A stretch of DNA of 64,000 nt from Paenibacillus_AB sp036577625 (GCF_036577625.1 NZ_JARBDC010000066.1:124001-188000); one strand, 5' to 3'. Shown: positions 17,059 to 25,690, counted from the stretch's first letter. A program made the numbers and translations. The notes: generated by a model not told the origin, from the sequence alone.

Positions 17059-17883
17059 TCAAGCCCGTTCGATCGGCACGATCGCCTCCGCCAATCGCAT
17101 CCGGCCGTACATATCATTGTCCGACGTTAGGTACACTTCCCGGACCGGGATCGTTTCGAGCGGCCGGTAGCCCTCGTCAGCCATCCATGCCCGCAGCGCT
17201 TCGCTCGCCTTGCAATTGTTTTTATACGGGTCGCATCGATGAGTATAACAGGCAGCTTCCTTCACGCCGGGCAATTGATGAATCTTCACCCTGCGGCTGT
17301 GAGGGATCGCTTTCGATACAGGTATAGCGACCTCAATGTCCGAAGGCTCTTCGTCGCAATCTGCTCTGCTGTGCCATACGATTGTCAGCTCGCGATCCGA
17401 CTCTTCGCCCTGCGAGCGGACATACTGCTTCAGTTCGTCGAGCAGTAGACAAAGTTGGCCTGTCGGCAAAATCTCGCGGACGGAAGCGACAAGAACAGGC
17501 TCCACGCATCGCACCGAGATCTTCCCTTCCTCTGCAGCCGCCGCATGCCGTTCGATCCGCGCGAGCCGCTTATCGACCTCCACAAGTTGCCGCTGAGCCT
17601 CTTGGATTTAACGCTCCAGTTCCTCCCGCTTCTCAAGCAACGTACGCTCCGCTAGCGTCAAAGAGGCCGGTCCGGTCAGCAGCGGCCGCATCATCTCCAG
17701 TGTCAAGCCTTGTTCCTTGAACCCCGCGATGCGCCGGATGGTTAGCAGCTGCTCCGCTGTATAAAAACGATATCCCGATTCTTCGTCCACTCGCGCAGGC
17801 TTTAACAAGCCCAGTTCATCATAATGGCGCAGCGTCTTCACCGTGACACCGCTCAGTTTAGCGAATGCCCCAATCTTGAACAT
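17059..17883 (-). pseudogene. MerR-family regulator split by an in-frame stop
   Basis: The ATG at 17883 (AAAGGAGAC upstream) starts MFKIGAFAKLSGVTVKTLRHYD, a MerR winged helix, followed by a coiled-coil ending EKREELER. TAA at 17608-17610 interrupts, and the same frame goes on IQEAQRQLVEVDKRLARIERH into a GyrI/effector-binding domain with PRSRRVKIHQLPG-like and DPYKNNCKASEALRAW segments up to 17059. One codon (probably Lys or Gln) has become a stop inside the linker helix. A GTG at 17583 could restart the effector domain alone. Confidence 0.75.
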
Positions 17884-18014
17884 CGAGATCGTCTCCTTTT
17901 CGATCTGCACGGTTCCCCTATTTAGTCGGTATCCTATCAATCAGCCGCGACTTTGCCAATAGTTGAAAAGAAAAACCGCGATTGGAGAAGAAATTCAGCC
18001 AACCGTTTTAGAGC

Positions 18015-19343
18015 CTATACAATTTTTTCATTGTCGCGAGTCTTCCAATACTTTACGTCTTGAAAAAAACAAGTTCCAAAACATACATGTAACCCTAAAG
18101 ATCCGCTTGAATAGGAACTGTCGATAACATCGATGAATGCCATTCCGTCAAGGTAGACGCTAATATGGTCTCCGTCAGCGACAACCTTTAAGCGATACTC
18201 AGTGCGTTTTTGAATATCAATAGGTTTTTCGGTAATCACGCGATGCGGAGTCCAGAGCTTTATCGAGCCGCCGGGAGATATGGATACGCAATAAAAGTGC
18301 TCCGCATCGGAAGAGGCTCTGAAAACAAGGCCTGCGGCGACAGCAGATTCGATACTCATGTCACACTCATAAATAACATGATCCGCCTCTGCGGAGGATA
18401 ACATATAACAATTGTCCCAGCCGTCTCCAACAAGCCCGTTCTCTACCTCCCATTTTCCGCTTACGGCCTGAAGCTGTTCGAGATTGGTTCGGAACTCGGG
18501 AATAAAGCTTTTGACGTGATAAAGGGCGGAATAAGTACCATTCTCAATCTCGCCTCGAATGGTCGTATTTCCTTGATCAATGGCTGTTATAGTCAAGTTC
18601 CCCTCCGCACAATCCGTAATCTTTACCAGGTCATTATTTGCGGTCCATGTGATTTTGCAATCTTTCGCCGACTTCGGGAATATGGAGTATTGGAGCGTAC
18701 AAGTTTGGCCTGGATTCAATTTAACGATCGGTGCGCTTGGACCAATGCCGGACACACGGCCCTCTTTGACGACGGGATCATGGATTAGTAAAGCAAGCGG
18801 TTTGTCGCTTTGATTATCGCGACCCCACTCTGTAACGTGAAATTCTTTTACCGTCACGACAGATCCAAATGCGGAAGCTACGCCGACGGTGCATGCTGGA
18901 CTGCTGCCGGGATCATTTTTCTTCAGTTCCTTCATATAAGGTTCGTTTTCGCTAAACAACCTCACCTCCCCATCGACCTGAAGCAGCATATACGTTTCGG
19001 CCATGATCCAGCGAATATGGATGAACTGATTGGTCGGGATAAGACCTTGTTCGATTGCCCCGTATGGGTTGCCTGTAAGAGGATCATGTACGTGCAGCTC
19101 CTCCGGATTGCATTCCCAGTTCAATATGATTTGGCCTTTTCCGCACTTCAGGCGAATATTCGTAGAGTCTGTTCTCGCAATCAAATCCATTTTCAGAGGA
19201 ATTCGCATCTGTTCCGGATAGGTCGCGATTGCTTCAAGATGTTCCGAAGATGTTAGGGTTACGAAGCCATCGTCCGTTCTGGACAAGATTGCATCTCCTG
19301 TCGGAATAAGCTTATCCAAGTTACTTTGTTGAGTGGTTTTCAT
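18015..19343 (-). CDS. Multidomain beta-sandwich (ConA-like) protein, function unknown
   Basis: A 442-residue protein without a signal peptide. Residues about 20-180 look like one concanavalin A/LamG-type jelly roll (IHIRWIMAETYMLLQVDGEVRLF), the middle (200-290) like an Ig-like domain, and residues 300-435 like a second jelly roll of the DUF1080/3-keto-disaccharide hydrolase type (YRLKVVADGDHISVYLDG, SGSLGLHVCFG). Such proteins bind or cut glycans; no catalytic residues can be assigned. Start set at the ATG with GGAGG nine bases upstream. Lack of an export signal is odd for this architecture. Confidence 0.55.
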   Translation of the reverse strand: MKTTQQSNLDKLIPTGDAILSRTDDGFVTLTSSEHLEAIATYPEQMRIPLKMDLIARTDSTNIRLKCGKGQIILNWECNPEELHVHDPLTGNPYGAIEQGLIPTNQFIHIRWIMAETYMLLQVDGEVRLFSENEPYMKELKKNDPGSSPACTVGVASAFGSVVTVKEFHVTEWGRDNQSDKPLALLIHDPVVKEGRVSGIGPSAPIVKLNPGQTCTLQYSIFPKSAKDCKITWTANNDLVKITDCAEGNLTITAIDQGNTTIRGEIENGTYSALYHVKSFIPEFRTNLEQLQAVSGKWEVENGLVGDGWDNCYMLSSAEADHVIYECDMSIESAVAAGLVFRASSDAEHFYCVSISPGGSIKLWTPHRVITEKPIDIQKRTEYRLKVVADGDHISVYLDGMAFIDVIDSSYSSGSLGLHVCFGTCFFQDVKYWKTRDNEKIV

Positions 19344-19471
19344 TGTCAATCCTCCAATAAAGTCTGAAATCGATCTAGAATCCATATCCAACTGTTTTGT
19401 TCAATAATAATCGTAAACGAACATGGTAAGCAACCGTTTAGTAACATCAAGACCAAGAGATGCGAATAAGT

Positions 19472-19678
19472 TTACATTCCAGCTGAGGGTACGGAAATAT
19501 TTTGGGTACTCCTTGCCTTTTTCCAATTATGCAAGATCAGAGGGCATATTTTCAGTAAGGCACATAGGTTCCGCAATTCCAATATAATGAGCCGGGGCGA
19601 GTTACCCGAACCTGGTCCCAAAGGTCTTGGATTTTCGATTTCTAAAAATGGATTTGCCGGTTTTAATTCATCGTTCAA
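19472..19678 (-). CDS. Possible small protein (68 aa, TTG start)
   Basis: From a TTG with AGAGAGG eight bases upstream, 68 codons encode a Pro/Gly/Ser-rich front (NPRPLGPGSGNSPR) and a hydrophobic, Cys-containing back half. No family recognised. It follows a 20-codon ORF with a very strong ribosome site by 37 bases and precedes the beta-sandwich gene. Low confidence that it is expressed. Confidence 0.25.
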   Translation of the reverse strand: MNDELKPANPFLEIENPRPLGPGSGNSPRLIILELRNLCALLKICPLILHNWKKARSTQNISVPSAGM

Positions 19679-19715
19679 TTTATTACCTCTCTCAGATTGA
19701 AGGGGAATCACGTGT

Positions 19716-19778
19716 TTATAGGGCAATTAACGCTATCCCCTCGAATACGATGCGCCCCGGTACTGTTATTTTTAACAT
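19716..19778 (-). CDS. Possible 20-residue peptide with strong ribosome site
   Basis: AAAGGAGGCG lies eight bases before an ATG that opens a 20-codon frame, MLKITVPGRIVFEGIALIAL. The ribosome site is among the best in the window, yet the frame closes quickly. It may be a leader peptide, a signalling peptide, or the 5' remnant of a gene lost by deletion. Confidence 0.3.
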   Translation of the reverse strand: MLKITVPGRIVFEGIALIAL

Positions 19779-19971
19779 AGACATCGCCTCCTTTTGTAAC
19801 AAATGATAATAACAACCAAATACTAGATGCTCCCGGTCACATTTAACAGCGAGATTTTTTCTATACCCAAACGTTACCCGTTGTGACATTTCTCTGAGCG
19901 AGGCAATCGCTTCGACCGCTGCCTTGTTTATGTCGCGCAACACCTGCATGTCCGTTCGAGCAAACGCGCAT

Positions 19972-20008
19972 GAAAAAAGAAAAAGGACGCCCGCAACGTT
20001 GCGGGCGT
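19972..20008 (-). terminator. Strong intrinsic terminator
   Basis: Perfect 22-bp palindrome ACGCCCGCAAC/GTTGCGGGCGT (19987-20008) followed on the minus strand by a long T/C-rich run (CCTTTTTCTTTTTT). It ends the transcript of the AraC effector-domain fragment. Confidence 0.85.
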
Positions 20009-20057
20009 TCTCCTTCGATACCGGCGTTACACATGCGTGCCGCATGGAGCGGAAAGG

Positions 20058-20319
20058 TTATTTTTTTAACCGGAATCCAAATTTCCCCCTGCCGATGCCC
20101 TGCCATTCTGTAATACATTTCGAAGCTAGGGGCTTCGGCCTGTTCGTACTCAGATGTCGGAAACCACTCGGAATAAATTCGTACCCATAGTTTTTGCAAA
20201 TCACATTGCGGATCCGGGAAAATAGCCCATGTTAATGCCGGGACGGAAAGTTTTGTAAAACTGTCCGGAGTTTCCATCAACGAGAAGGCCGCTTTGACGG
20301 GCTTGATAAAAGGCTTCAA
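20058..20319 (-). pseudogene. AraC/GyrI-type effector-domain fragment with homopolymer frameshift
   Basis: Encodes SVPALTWAIFPDPQCDLQKL, then WVRIYSEWFPTSEYEQAEAPSFEMY and GEIWIPVKK, the C-terminal half of an effector-binding (GyrI-like) domain as found at the end of AraC regulators. No helix-turn-helix and no proper start are present. At the natural end, a run of seven T's (20061-20067 on the plus strand) shifts the frame past a TAA that would directly follow IPVKK, so the reading overruns into the terminator. Remnant of a lost regulator. Confidence 0.6.
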
Positions 20320-20332
20320 AAAACCGAACCCA

Positions 20333-20358
20333 GCAAAAAACCGGCCAGGCGGCCGGTT
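20333..20358 (-). terminator. Strong intrinsic terminator
   Basis: AACCGGCC / GGCCGGTT with a four-base loop, followed on the minus strand by TTTTTT. It lies 64 bases after the stop of the PhnB-like gene. Confidence 0.9.
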
Positions 20359-20421
20359 CTATCTGCATCGCGGGGTCGTTCACCCGGCGGTTCATATGGT
20401 TTCTCTCGGGACAGCAAAGCT

Positions 20422-20823
20422 TTACTGTTTTACAATTTGCCACGTGACGCCATAGCGGTCCACGACTTCTCCGTAGTAGGCGCCCCATGGCTGCCGTTCG
20501 AACGGGAACTGGATCGTTCCTTCCTCGCCGAGCTTCGCATAGGCATTACGAGCTTCCGCTTCGTCGTCGAAGGCTAGGGAAAGGCTCATATTCCGGCTGC
20601 CTTCCGCAGGTTGGAACGAGTCGGACAGAAATAACGTATTTTCTCCGGCCACCGTGAGGACCAAATGCATGACTTTATCTTTGGCCGCTTCGGGAGTCCC
20701 CGGAACTTCGCCCAGCGTTTTGACAAAATGAATTTCGCCGTTCAGCGCATTCTTGTAAAACTCCGCTTGCGTTCTTGCATCCTCCGACATCAAATAAGGA
20801 ACCAATTTTGCCGCCATGTTCAT
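20422..20823 (-). CDS. PhnB/YjdN-like glyoxalase-fold protein
   Basis: A 133-residue VOC-superfamily protein of the PhnB type (annotated as 3-demethylubiquinone methyltransferase-like): KLVPYLMSEDARTQAEFYKNALNG near the N-terminus and PWGAYYGEVVDRYGVTWQIV at the end, the latter being a hallmark. Function in bacteria is poorly known. Start at the ATG six bases after GAAAGG. It has its own promoter identical in layout to those of the two DGPF genes upstream, so it belongs to the ECF42 regulon. Confidence 0.8.
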   Translation of the reverse strand: MNMAAKLVPYLMSEDARTQAEFYKNALNGEIHFVKTLGEVPGTPEAAKDKVMHLVLTVAGENTLFLSDSFQPAEGSRNMSLSLAFDDEAEARNAYAKLGEEGTIQFPFERQPWGAYYGEVVDRYGVTWQIVKQ

Positions 20824-20896
20824 CAACAACCTTTCAAGTTTTTTGGGGATCAGGCATTCGTTCAAATTCATAATGCTTGAAATCCGTTTTCACCTT

Positions 20897-20926
20897 AACG
20901 ACGAATACCAAACGAAAGAATCGACA
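20897..20926 (-). promoter_or_regulatory. Predicted ECF42 promoter of the PhnB-like gene
   Basis: On the minus strand: TGTCGA, 17 bases, CGTCGTT. Same elements and spacing as at 21444-21473 and 23229-23258. The distance to the start codon is 73 bases. Confidence 0.7.
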
Positions 20927-20962
20927 ACCTTCCAAAAAATTTTCGAATTTTTTTTCGGATAG

Positions 20963-21379
20963 TTAAAAATGTTCCCGTAAATTCGTCTCCATGGCCATAA
21001 GGATAGGATCATGATAAGTTGCTGCCGGATCTGCCAGCTGGCGCAGCTCGATGGCGACTTCGCCGCGCCCCTTGGGAACGGGAAGCTTCAGCGCCCACTC
21101 CGTCGCTTCGTCCATGGAACGAGCATCCAGGATAAGAAAGCCTTCCATCAGGCCGCTCTCCGCGGCAAACGGTCCGGCTGCCACGTTGGCCCCGCCTCCG
21201 TTCGGCGGAAATGTGATCCTTAGCCCGCTCGAGCTTGGAAGCAGCGACTCGTCGGCGAGCAGTATCCCTGCATTGGCAAGGGACTTGGCATACGCCGCCC
21301 GACGGGCCGCGAAATCTTGATCATAGTTCACGCCCGCTTCCGAAAACGCCGTCGATTTGAACATCAGCAAAAATCTCAT
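20963..21379 (-). CDS. DGPF/YCII-domain protein (ECF42-associated)
   Basis: A 138-residue YCII-fold protein starting MRFLLMFKSTAFSEAG, with AAGPFAAESGLMEGF as its version of the DGPF motif (Asp replaced by Ala) and a short helical tail. DGPF proteins are the genomic partners of ECF42 sigma factors; their biochemical role is not settled. GAGGGAGC precedes the ATG. It lies 106 bases downstream of the sigma gene but has its own TGTCGA-N17-CGTCGTT promoter. Confidence 0.8.
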   Translation of the reverse strand: MRFLLMFKSTAFSEAGVNYDQDFAARRAAYAKSLANAGILLADESLLPSSSGLRITFPPNGGGANVAAGPFAAESGLMEGFLILDARSMDEATEWALKLPVPKGRGEVAIELRQLADPAATYHDPILMAMETNLREHF

Positions 21380-21443
21380 ATAGCACGCTCCCTCGGGCAG
21401 GGATCGGATTGGCAGCATCCTGCCTTTAACCTGCCTCTACCCG

Positions 21444-21473
21444 AACGACGAATACGAGACCGCCGGATCGACA
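21444..21473 (-). promoter_or_regulatory. Predicted ECF42 promoter of the second DGPF gene
   Basis: Minus strand: TGTCGA-N17-CGTCGTT, 64 bases before the ATG at 21379. Confidence 0.7.
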
Positions 21474-21485
21474 ACCGGAAAACAT

Positions 21486-22745
21486 TTACTTGGCTTTCAT
21501 GCATTCGGATGCGCGTGCGAGCAGAAGATCCCGCTCGCGGCTGTTTCTCGTCAAGGAAGCCGCCCGTTCAAACTCAAGGCGCGCTTCTTCGAACCGATTC
21601 AATTTGTACAAAAGATCGCCGCGAATGCTGGGCAACAGATGATAGGCGGACAGCGACGCTTCTCGATTCAATTCGTCGACGATTTGAAGACCGTAAACCG
21701 GGCCGAAGGCCATGGATATCGCAACCGCACGGTTCAATTCTACGACCGGCGAAGGCATGACGCGCGACAAAGCTTCGTACAGGGCGGCGATTCGGACCCA
21801 ATCTGTATCCGCAGGCGTCACCGCTTCCGCGTGGCAAGCGGCGATGGCTGCCTGAAGCGCATAAGGGCCGTACGGCTTCCCAAACTGCCGGCAGCGATGA
21901 AGGGATGCCAACCCGCGTCGGATCAGCAGTTGGTCCCACCTGGCCCGGTTTTGGTCCATGAGCAGGATCGGCTCTCCGTCCGCCCCGACCCGTGTCTTCA
22001 GCCGCGAAGATTGAATTTCCATCAAAGCCGCGAGCCCATGCACTTCGGGCTCGGCAGGCGCAATCTCCGCCAGCATGCGGCCGAGCCTCAGCGCTTCCCG
22101 GCAAAGAAGCGGCCGGACCCAATGTTCGCCCGCGGTTGCCGCATACCCTTCATTGAACATGAAATAGATGACTTCCAGAACCGCGGCCAAACGCTCCTTC
22201 AGCTCCTCGCCTGCGGGAACCTCGAAGGGGACCTTCTTGCCGCTAAGGGTACGCTTTGCCCGAACAATCCGCTGCGCAATCGTCGCTTCGGCCGCCAGAA
22301 ACGCACGGGCGATCTCTTCCGTTGTAAGCCCGCATAACAACCTTAGTGTGAGCGCCACCCTTGCCTCCTGCGACAATACCGGATGACAGGTCATGAAGAT
22401 GAGACGCAGGAGATCGTCACCGATCTCCCCGTCCATGTGGCGATCCATATCTTCTTCCGTATACAATTCGGCGCTTCGGGTCAGTTCTTCGTATTTTCGG
22501 TCGCGAAGCTTGTTTCTTCGCAGCAGATCGATGGCGCGGCGCTTCGCCGTCGTCATGAGCCATGCTCCCGGATTGTCGGGGATTCCCGACTCCGGCCAGC
22601 GCTCAAGCGCGATTACCAAGGCGTCTTGAGCCAGATCTTCCGCCAGCCCCACGTCTCGAACCATTCGCGTTAATCCGGCGATTACTTTCGGGGACTCGAT
22701 CCGCCAAATGGCATCGATTGTCCGTCCTGTGTCGGAAATGCTCAC
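21486..22745 (-). CDS. ECF42-type RNA polymerase sigma factor with C-terminal extension
   Basis: A 419-residue sigma factor. Region sigma2 spans about 1-90 (GLAEDLAQDALVIALERWP, AWLMTTAKRRAIDLLRR) and sigma4 about 125-185 (GLTTEEIARAFLAAEATIAQRIVRAKR). The remaining 230 residues are the helical, TPR-like extension (DUF6596 region, GNEGYAATAG-type and GPYALQAAIAACHA segments) that defines group ECF42. No anti-sigma gene adjoins, as usual for this group. Its ATG overlaps the stop of the upstream DGPF gene, so it is transcribed from the promoter at 23229 and is probably autoregulated. Confidence 0.9.
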   Translation of the reverse strand: MSISDTGRTIDAIWRIESPKVIAGLTRMVRDVGLAEDLAQDALVIALERWPESGIPDNPGAWLMTTAKRRAIDLLRRNKLRDRKYEELTRSAELYTEEDMDRHMDGEIGDDLLRLIFMTCHPVLSQEARVALTLRLLCGLTTEEIARAFLAAEATIAQRIVRAKRTLSGKKVPFEVPAGEELKERLAAVLEVIYFMFNEGYAATAGEHWVRPLLCREALRLGRMLAEIAPAEPEVHGLAALMEIQSSRLKTRVGADGEPILLMDQNRARWDQLLIRRGLASLHRCRQFGKPYGPYALQAAIAACHAEAVTPADTDWVRIAALYEALSRVMPSPVVELNRAVAISMAFGPVYGLQIVDELNREASLSAYHLLPSIRGDLLYKLNRFEEARLEFERAASLTRNSRERDLLLARASECMKAK

Positions 22746-23155
22746 AACCTAAACTGCCCCTTTATTTTTTCTTGTGTGGCTTCGTCCGAAGACAATTCTT
22801 CCGGATCAAAAATTTGCCTCAGTTCAATCTCGCCTTGCCCGCCCCCATGCGGATCGGGCATGCGCATCGCCCACTCGATTGCTTCTTCTCGCGACTTTAC
22901 TTCGATCAGCGTAAATCCCGCAATGATTTCCTTGGCCTCCGTAAACGGGCCGTCCACCACTTTCGGCTTTCCGCCCGGCTCCGGGTACGAAATCCGAAAG
23001 CCGCCGGAGCTTGGCTGCAGACCGTCCGCGGCAAGCAGCACCCCCGCCCTCGCCAACTCCTCGTTATACCGCAGCATGGCGTCGAGCAGTTCCTGACTCG
23101 GCTTTACGCCCGCTTCCGAATCCGTTGTCGCTTTCACGATCATCATAAATCTCAT
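22742..23155 (-). CDS. DGPF/YCII-domain protein (ECF42-associated)
   Basis: A 137-residue YCII-fold protein, MRFMMIVKATTDSEAG at the start and the namesake motif in VVDGPFTEAKEIIAGF, then EAIEWAMRMP. Ribosome site AAGGAGGAG before the ATG. It overlaps the sigma gene by four bases and is the first gene of that operon. The pairing with ECF42 is conserved widely; the protein may feed a signal to the sigma factor's C-terminal extension (inference). Confidence 0.88.
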   Translation of the reverse strand: MRFMMIVKATTDSEAGVKPSQELLDAMLRYNEELARAGVLLAADGLQPSSGGFRISYPEPGGKPKVVDGPFTEAKEIIAGFTLIEVKSREEAIEWAMRMPDPHGGGQGEIELRQIFDPEELSSDEATQEKIKGQFRL

Positions 23156-23228
23156 GTTTAAGCTCCTCCTTATTTTTAGCGGACCTAATTTACGTTGTAT
23201 TCAAACCGCTTTGGCAGGCCTCTATTTC

Positions 23229-23258
23229 AACAACGAATGAATACGAGACAAATCGACA
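23229..23258 (-). promoter_or_regulatory. Predicted ECF42 promoter of the DGPF-sigma operon
   Basis: Minus strand: TGTCGA-N17-CGTTGTT, 73 bases before the ATG at 23155. Suggests autoregulation of the sigma factor. Confidence 0.7.
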
Positions 23259-23707
23259 CATCTAACGGAAATTCGTTCAAAGTCAGGAACCCGCGCGCTG
23301 TTCTTTCAGCAACAAAAACAAAATTTCCAAGCATAAAATCACCCATTGACGATTGTTTCTACTATTTTACTGCATTCCGGATGTGCTTGAAATGTAATTA
23401 ATCGCTTAACGGGCCTGTGAATTCGAATATGGGTCGGGCAGCATTCAGGGGAGCAGGCTCTGGCGGCCGCATCGGGCGCAAACACGCTTCTGTTCTAATG
23501 TCAAAGGGTGAGAGATGATCCCCGCTCCTTGCGAATCCGAACACACAAAAGGCGTAATCCGGAAGGATGAACGCTTGTTTTTTTCGGTTTAACCGGAGTA
23601 CTATAAAATTTAGTGCTGGTAGGCGCTCTCCGGCCAGGATATCATGAAAAAAACGTCTATCCAGGAGCTTCGTTAAAAAAAGTATTAGGTGCGGGGAGCG
23701 AAACAGT
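23259..23707. other. Intergenic region without a recognised gene
   Basis: Divergent spacer between the ECF42 operon and a membrane-protein gene. It contains gggcagcattcaggg (23437-23451), which also occurs at 4501-4515, a small dyad CGGTTtAACCG near 23585, and TATAAA-like sequence near 23602. I see no coding sequence in it. Confidence 0.35.
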
Positions 23708-24133
23708 ATGGCTAAACGACTGCTGATGTACGGTTTGGTCAGCGTAATTAGTTATTTTACGGGGGTCGGCTGCTATTTGGGAGCGCTCCGGCTGTTTTAT
23801 GATCAAGGAATGGGCAGCGATATGAAGTTGCTTTGGATTTGGATCGGCATTCCTTTCTTTTTCTTTCTCGTCCCCGTGTATGCCGCTATCCTGTTCGTTT
23901 TGCGGGCGATTCGCCGCTCGTCTTTTATTGTGCAAACCATCGCTTTTCTAATTCCCGGCTTTGTGGCGATGGGGGCCGCCGCCTTCCCGTTTGGTCTGGC
24001 TTTGCTGATGAATCCGCTCTCTAAGGAAGCATCTCTATTTTATTGCTGCTACGCCGCGACCGCAATCGTATTTTCCTGTGGCTCCTGGTATGCCGAAAAA
24101 CGACTGGCCCAATCGGGACGGAAACGGTTCTGA
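23708..24133 (+). CDS. Four-helix membrane protein, unknown function
   Basis: A 141-residue hydrophobic protein with about four transmembrane helices (about 8-28, 40-63, 75-100, 108-128) and a basic C-terminus. GGGGAGCG lies ahead of the ATG. No family recognised. The next gene on the same strand starts 57 bases later and encodes a secreted protein; they may be co-transcribed. Confidence 0.65.
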   Translation: MAKRLLMYGLVSVISYFTGVGCYLGALRLFYDQGMGSDMKLLWIWIGIPFFFFLVPVYAAILFVLRAIRRSSFIVQTIAFLIPGFVAMGAAAFPFGLALLMNPLSKEASLFYCCYAATAIVFSCGSWYAEKRLAQSGRKRF

Positions 24134-24190
24134 GATCATGTCGTTTGGGGTACCGCGCCTAACCATAAATGATAAGGAGATGAACCGGAT

Positions 24191-25609
24191 ATGAACAAAG
24201 CCCGCCTTTGCCTCTGCGCATTGTTATTGAGCGGATCGCTTGCCCTGCTGCCGTCCGTTTCCAATGCGGCGGCCGATCGCGTCGAGGTAAGCTTCCCCGA
24301 ATTTCCCGTGACTGTGAACGGTACCGCGCTGGATGTGCGGCACAGCGAATATCCGTTGCTCGTGTACAAGGACATCACGTATTTCCCGATGACCTGGAAC
24401 AATACGTCCGCACTGGGGCTTACGGCTCAGTGGGACCCGGGGCTGGGGATGTCGCTGCATAACACGAACGCCTGCATACCGCTCCAACAGGATTTGACTT
24501 CCACCATCAACTCGAACGACGGTTCGCAAACGGCCGAGCTTGCGCCGTTTCCGGTTATAGCGAATGGTCAAGTGATCGACAATGCGGCCGAGCCGTATCC
24601 GCTGCTGCTTTACCGCAATATCACGTATGTTCCGATGACGTGGCGGTTTGCGCATGACGTTTTCGGATGGACGACGAGCTGGGATGCGGAACAGGGACTC
24701 GGGATTGAGTCCTGCGGAGGCGGGACGCATGCGCAAGCGAAGCAGGCCGATGCGCTCAATGTGGCGAATAACGGGCAGCTTGCCGTTCAAGGCGATTGGA
24801 TCTATATGAACCCGGAGAATAAGTATTTCGAACCGAGTCATCTGGTGAAACGGAAAATGGACGGGAGCGAGGAAGTGAAGCTGTCGAACGACAATGCAGC
24901 GTATCTCAACATCGAAGGGGACTGGCTGTATTACACGATTCCCTCCCAAAACGACCCCGGCGGCATCTACAAGATCAAAACCGACGGAACAGGGCGCACG
25001 CAGATTTTCGCCGGCCATGCCGAGAAGCTTTGGGTGAAGAACGGCTGGATCTATTACATGCATAATACAAACGGCGGCGGCTATTACTGGACCGACAGCA
25101 TTCGTAGGATCAAGATCGACGGTACGGAGGATCAAGTACTCCTGGCCAAAGACCAAAATTCGTCCTTTTCCGGATTTTTTCTCGACGGGGATACGATCTA
25201 TTATGTAAGACAAAACAGTCTGTTTCGAATGAACCTGGACGGCTCCGACAATCGGAAGCTTCGTGAAGATGTGACCCGTGCGATCGTCATCGACGGATGG
25301 ATCTATTATGTTTGCGATAACGGTACGCAATTGAACAAAATGAGCGGGGACGGACTGGTCGATATTCCGCTGTACACCTCGGAGCGCGGTATTTTGACGC
25401 TTCAATACCGCAAGGGCTGGATTTACATGGCGGGCGGCCGCTTCGGCATTCTGGGGACCGGCTATATCGACAAGCTCCGCATGGACGGTACGGGGAAAAC
25501 CGGCCTGACGACCGCTCGTGCGAACTCACTTTACTTCGCAGGCGATGCACTGTATTACAACCACGCGTGGGAAGGGAACAGCCGGCTCGACCGCTTGGAT
25601 CCGAAATAA
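24191..25609 (+). CDS. Secreted DUF5050 beta-propeller protein with stalk-like N-terminal domain
   Basis: A 472-residue secreted protein. Signal peptide 1-27 (cleavage after SNA). Residues 30-175 contain two repeats of a copper-amine-oxidase-N/stalk type: VTVNGTALD..YPLLVYKDITYFPMTW and VIANGQVID..YPLLLYRNITYVPMTW. From about 190 there are seven or so repeats of the form GDWIYY..(K/R)MDGS, typical of the DUF5050 propeller. Likely cell-surface protein; ligand unknown. AAGGAGATG ribosome site. Followed by a hairpin that can terminate transcription. Confidence 0.78.
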   Translation: MNKARLCLCALLLSGSLALLPSVSNAAADRVEVSFPEFPVTVNGTALDVRHSEYPLLVYKDITYFPMTWNNTSALGLTAQWDPGLGMSLHNTNACIPLQQDLTSTINSNDGSQTAELAPFPVIANGQVIDNAAEPYPLLLYRNITYVPMTWRFAHDVFGWTTSWDAEQGLGIESCGGGTHAQAKQADALNVANNGQLAVQGDWIYMNPENKYFEPSHLVKRKMDGSEEVKLSNDNAAYLNIEGDWLYYTIPSQNDPGGIYKIKTDGTGRTQIFAGHAEKLWVKNGWIYYMHNTNGGGYYWTDSIRRIKIDGTEDQVLLAKDQNSSFSGFFLDGDTIYYVRQNSLFRMNLDGSDNRKLREDVTRAIVIDGWIYYVCDNGTQLNKMSGDGLVDIPLYTSERGILTLQYRKGWIYMAGGRFGILGTGYIDKLRMDGTGKTGLTTARANSLYFAGDALYYNHAWEGNSRLDRLDPK

Positions 25610-25621
25610 TACAGCAAGACT

Positions 25622-25690
25622 GAGGCCGCCGAATCGTTTCGGCAGCCTCAACTTAATTGGGTATTGAGCTATCGTACCTGTTAGCTTAAC
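25622..25690. repeat. Dispersed hairpin repeat, copy 3 (also terminator-like)
   Basis: TGAGGCcGCCGA / TCGGCaGCCTCA hairpin followed by ttgagctatcgtacctgttagcttaa, itself an imperfect hairpin. Immediately downstream of the DUF5050 gene, so it probably ends that transcript. Confidence 0.6.

Noticed and set aside
19472..19678. Lasso-peptide or other RiPP precursor
   Set aside because: The GPGSG stretch recalls lasso cores, but there is no Thr at -2, no suitably spaced Asp/Glu, and no B/C protein genes nearby.
24224..25405. A 393-codon minus-strand frame
   Set aside because: Antisense of the DUF5050 protein gene, which has a signal peptide and repeats.
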